The notes below the pieces were generated by a model. The model did not search any database and was not told the DNA's origin. It saw only the letters and a program-made list of their open reading frames with translations. A stretch of 5,465 nucleotides of DNA from CAYRML01 sp964425485 (GTDB lineage: Bacteria > Bacillota > Dehalobacteriia > UBA4068), in contig CAYRML010000083.1 in NCBI GenBank assembly GCA_964425485.1, positions 1 to 5,465 of the forward strand. The letters run 5' to 3'. Shown piece by piece: positions 4,945 through 5,465 of the stretch. A program made the position numbers and the translations under genes. Numbering within the stretch: the first letter of the stretch is position 1; every line of letters starts with the position of its first letter.

Positions 4945-5465
4945 TTAACGGGCATGGATAGCTCTGCCAAAACTGGCGGACATAAATGCCTCGGGAATGC
5001 CCTCGCAAAATGTTGGATGCGGATGCACGGCTTTAATTACGGCATCCGCTTTGGCCCCCGCAGCCATAGCCACGGCCAGCTCGCCGATAATATCAGTAGC
5101 ATTTTGACAATATAAATGCGCGCCTAAAATCCTATCATCAGCAGACAAAACGATTTTCATCATACCCGAACTATCCCCGGCAATTAAAGACTTGGCATTA
5201 GCCAGCATAGGAAATTTACCGATTCTGATATTTTCATATTTTTCACGAGCTTGTTCTTCTGTGAGGCCTATACTGGCCACTTCCGGCTTAATATAAATAC
5301 AAGATGGGATCTGCTCATAATGCATCTCTTGTGCCTGGCCGCAAATATTAGCTACGGCAACCAAACCTTCATGGGAAGCGGTATGGGCTAACATAACTTT
5401 GCCGTTCACATCGCCAACAGCATAGATATTATCGATATTGGTACGTAAACCGTCATCAGTTTTAA
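4945..5465 (-). CDS. lpdA: Dihydrolipoyl dehydrogenase, C-terminal part
   Basis: E3 flavoprotein that re-oxidises dihydrolipoyl groups of 2-oxoacid or acetoin dehydrogenases or GcvH, passing electrons through a disulfide and FAD to NAD+. Only the last 172 complete codons are visible, about a third of a typical 460-470 residue enzyme; the frame is open through the window edge, so the FAD and NAD domains and the redox disulfide lie outside. A GTG at 5409 is not the start, since it falls inside the conserved FAD-binding motif NIYAVGDVNGKVMLAHTASHEG (around 5433-5368). The dimerisation domain follows, with IPSCIYIKPEVASIGLTEEQA, GHLY-type strand ILGAHLY, and HPHPTFCE (5025-5002) carrying the active-site His-Glu pair. 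Its place before lipA and lplA suggests it is the E3 of one particular lipoyl complex rather than a shared housekeeping copy (inference). The symbol could also be acoL or pdhD, depending on the unseen neighbours. Confidence 0.96.
   Translation of the reverse strand, partial: KTDDGLRTNIDNIYAVGDVNGKVMLAHTASHEGLVAVANICGQAQEMHYEQIPSCIYIKPEVASIGLTEEQAREKYENIRIGKFPMLANAKSLIAGDSSGMMKIVLSADDRILGAHLYCQNATDIIGELAVAMAAGAKADAVIKAVHPHPTFCEGIPEAFMSASFGRAIHAR

Noticed and set aside
4420..5115. 231-codon plus-strand frame opposite lipA and the dehydrogenase gene
   Set aside because: It is antisense to two highly conserved enzymes and crosses their boundary; no recognisable domain or ribosome binding site.
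5407..5409. GTG as start of a 154-residue protein
   Set aside because: The frame stays open upstream and encodes the conserved NIYAVGDV motif across this codon, so it is the middle of dihydrolipoyl dehydrogenase.

Overview
The window looks like chromosome from a strictly anaerobic, low-to-moderate G+C bacterium, most likely a Firmicute (Clostridia or Negativicutes type). The evidence is gene content (rubredoxin, a molbindin, a UPF0237 ACT protein next to a UPF0210/DUF711 protein, and a lipoate cluster), strong AGGAGG-type ribosome binding sites, and -10 boxes close to TATAAT. This placement is inference; no rRNA or phylogenetic marker is present.

All eight supported genes lie on the minus strand, so transcription runs from high to low coordinates. 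Positions 5465-3041 hold one tight cluster: the C-terminal third of dihydrolipoyl dehydrogenase (cut by the window edge), then lipoyl synthase (lipA), then lipoate-protein ligase (lplA), whose start overlaps the lipA end. These genes make, attach and re-oxidise the lipoyl cofactor of a 2-oxoacid or acetoin dehydrogenase, or of the glycine cleavage system. The E1/E2 or GcvH partner genes would lie upstream, beyond position 5465.

Positions 3040-2621 hold a single-gene unit for a 67-residue molybdate-binding molbindin (mop). It has its own promoter region with a perfect 12-bp palindrome and a strong 13-bp-stem terminator. Positions 2548-778 hold a two-gene unit: a good sigma-70/A-type promoter, the UPF0237 ACT-domain protein, and the UPF0210/DUF711 protein. 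This pair is widely conserved and has no established function.

Positions 777-507 are a 271-base gap. It carries a candidate promoter with a CRP/FNR-spaced inverted repeat centred near -41.5, a tandem 15-bp repeat, and a doubtful 52-codon plus-strand ORF. Positions 506-8 hold a small cupin and a 54-residue rubredoxin in one operon. The rubredoxin lacks both glycines that normally follow the second cysteine of each iron-binding loop, which is the most unusual protein feature here.

By eye, G+C content differs sharply between neighbours: about one half in the DUF711 gene and about 30% in lplA. I see no mobile element, tRNA, rRNA or CRISPR array, and no clearly new multi-gene system. The best leads are the rubredoxin variant with its cupin partner, the operators, and the uncharacterised ACT-DUF711 pair.
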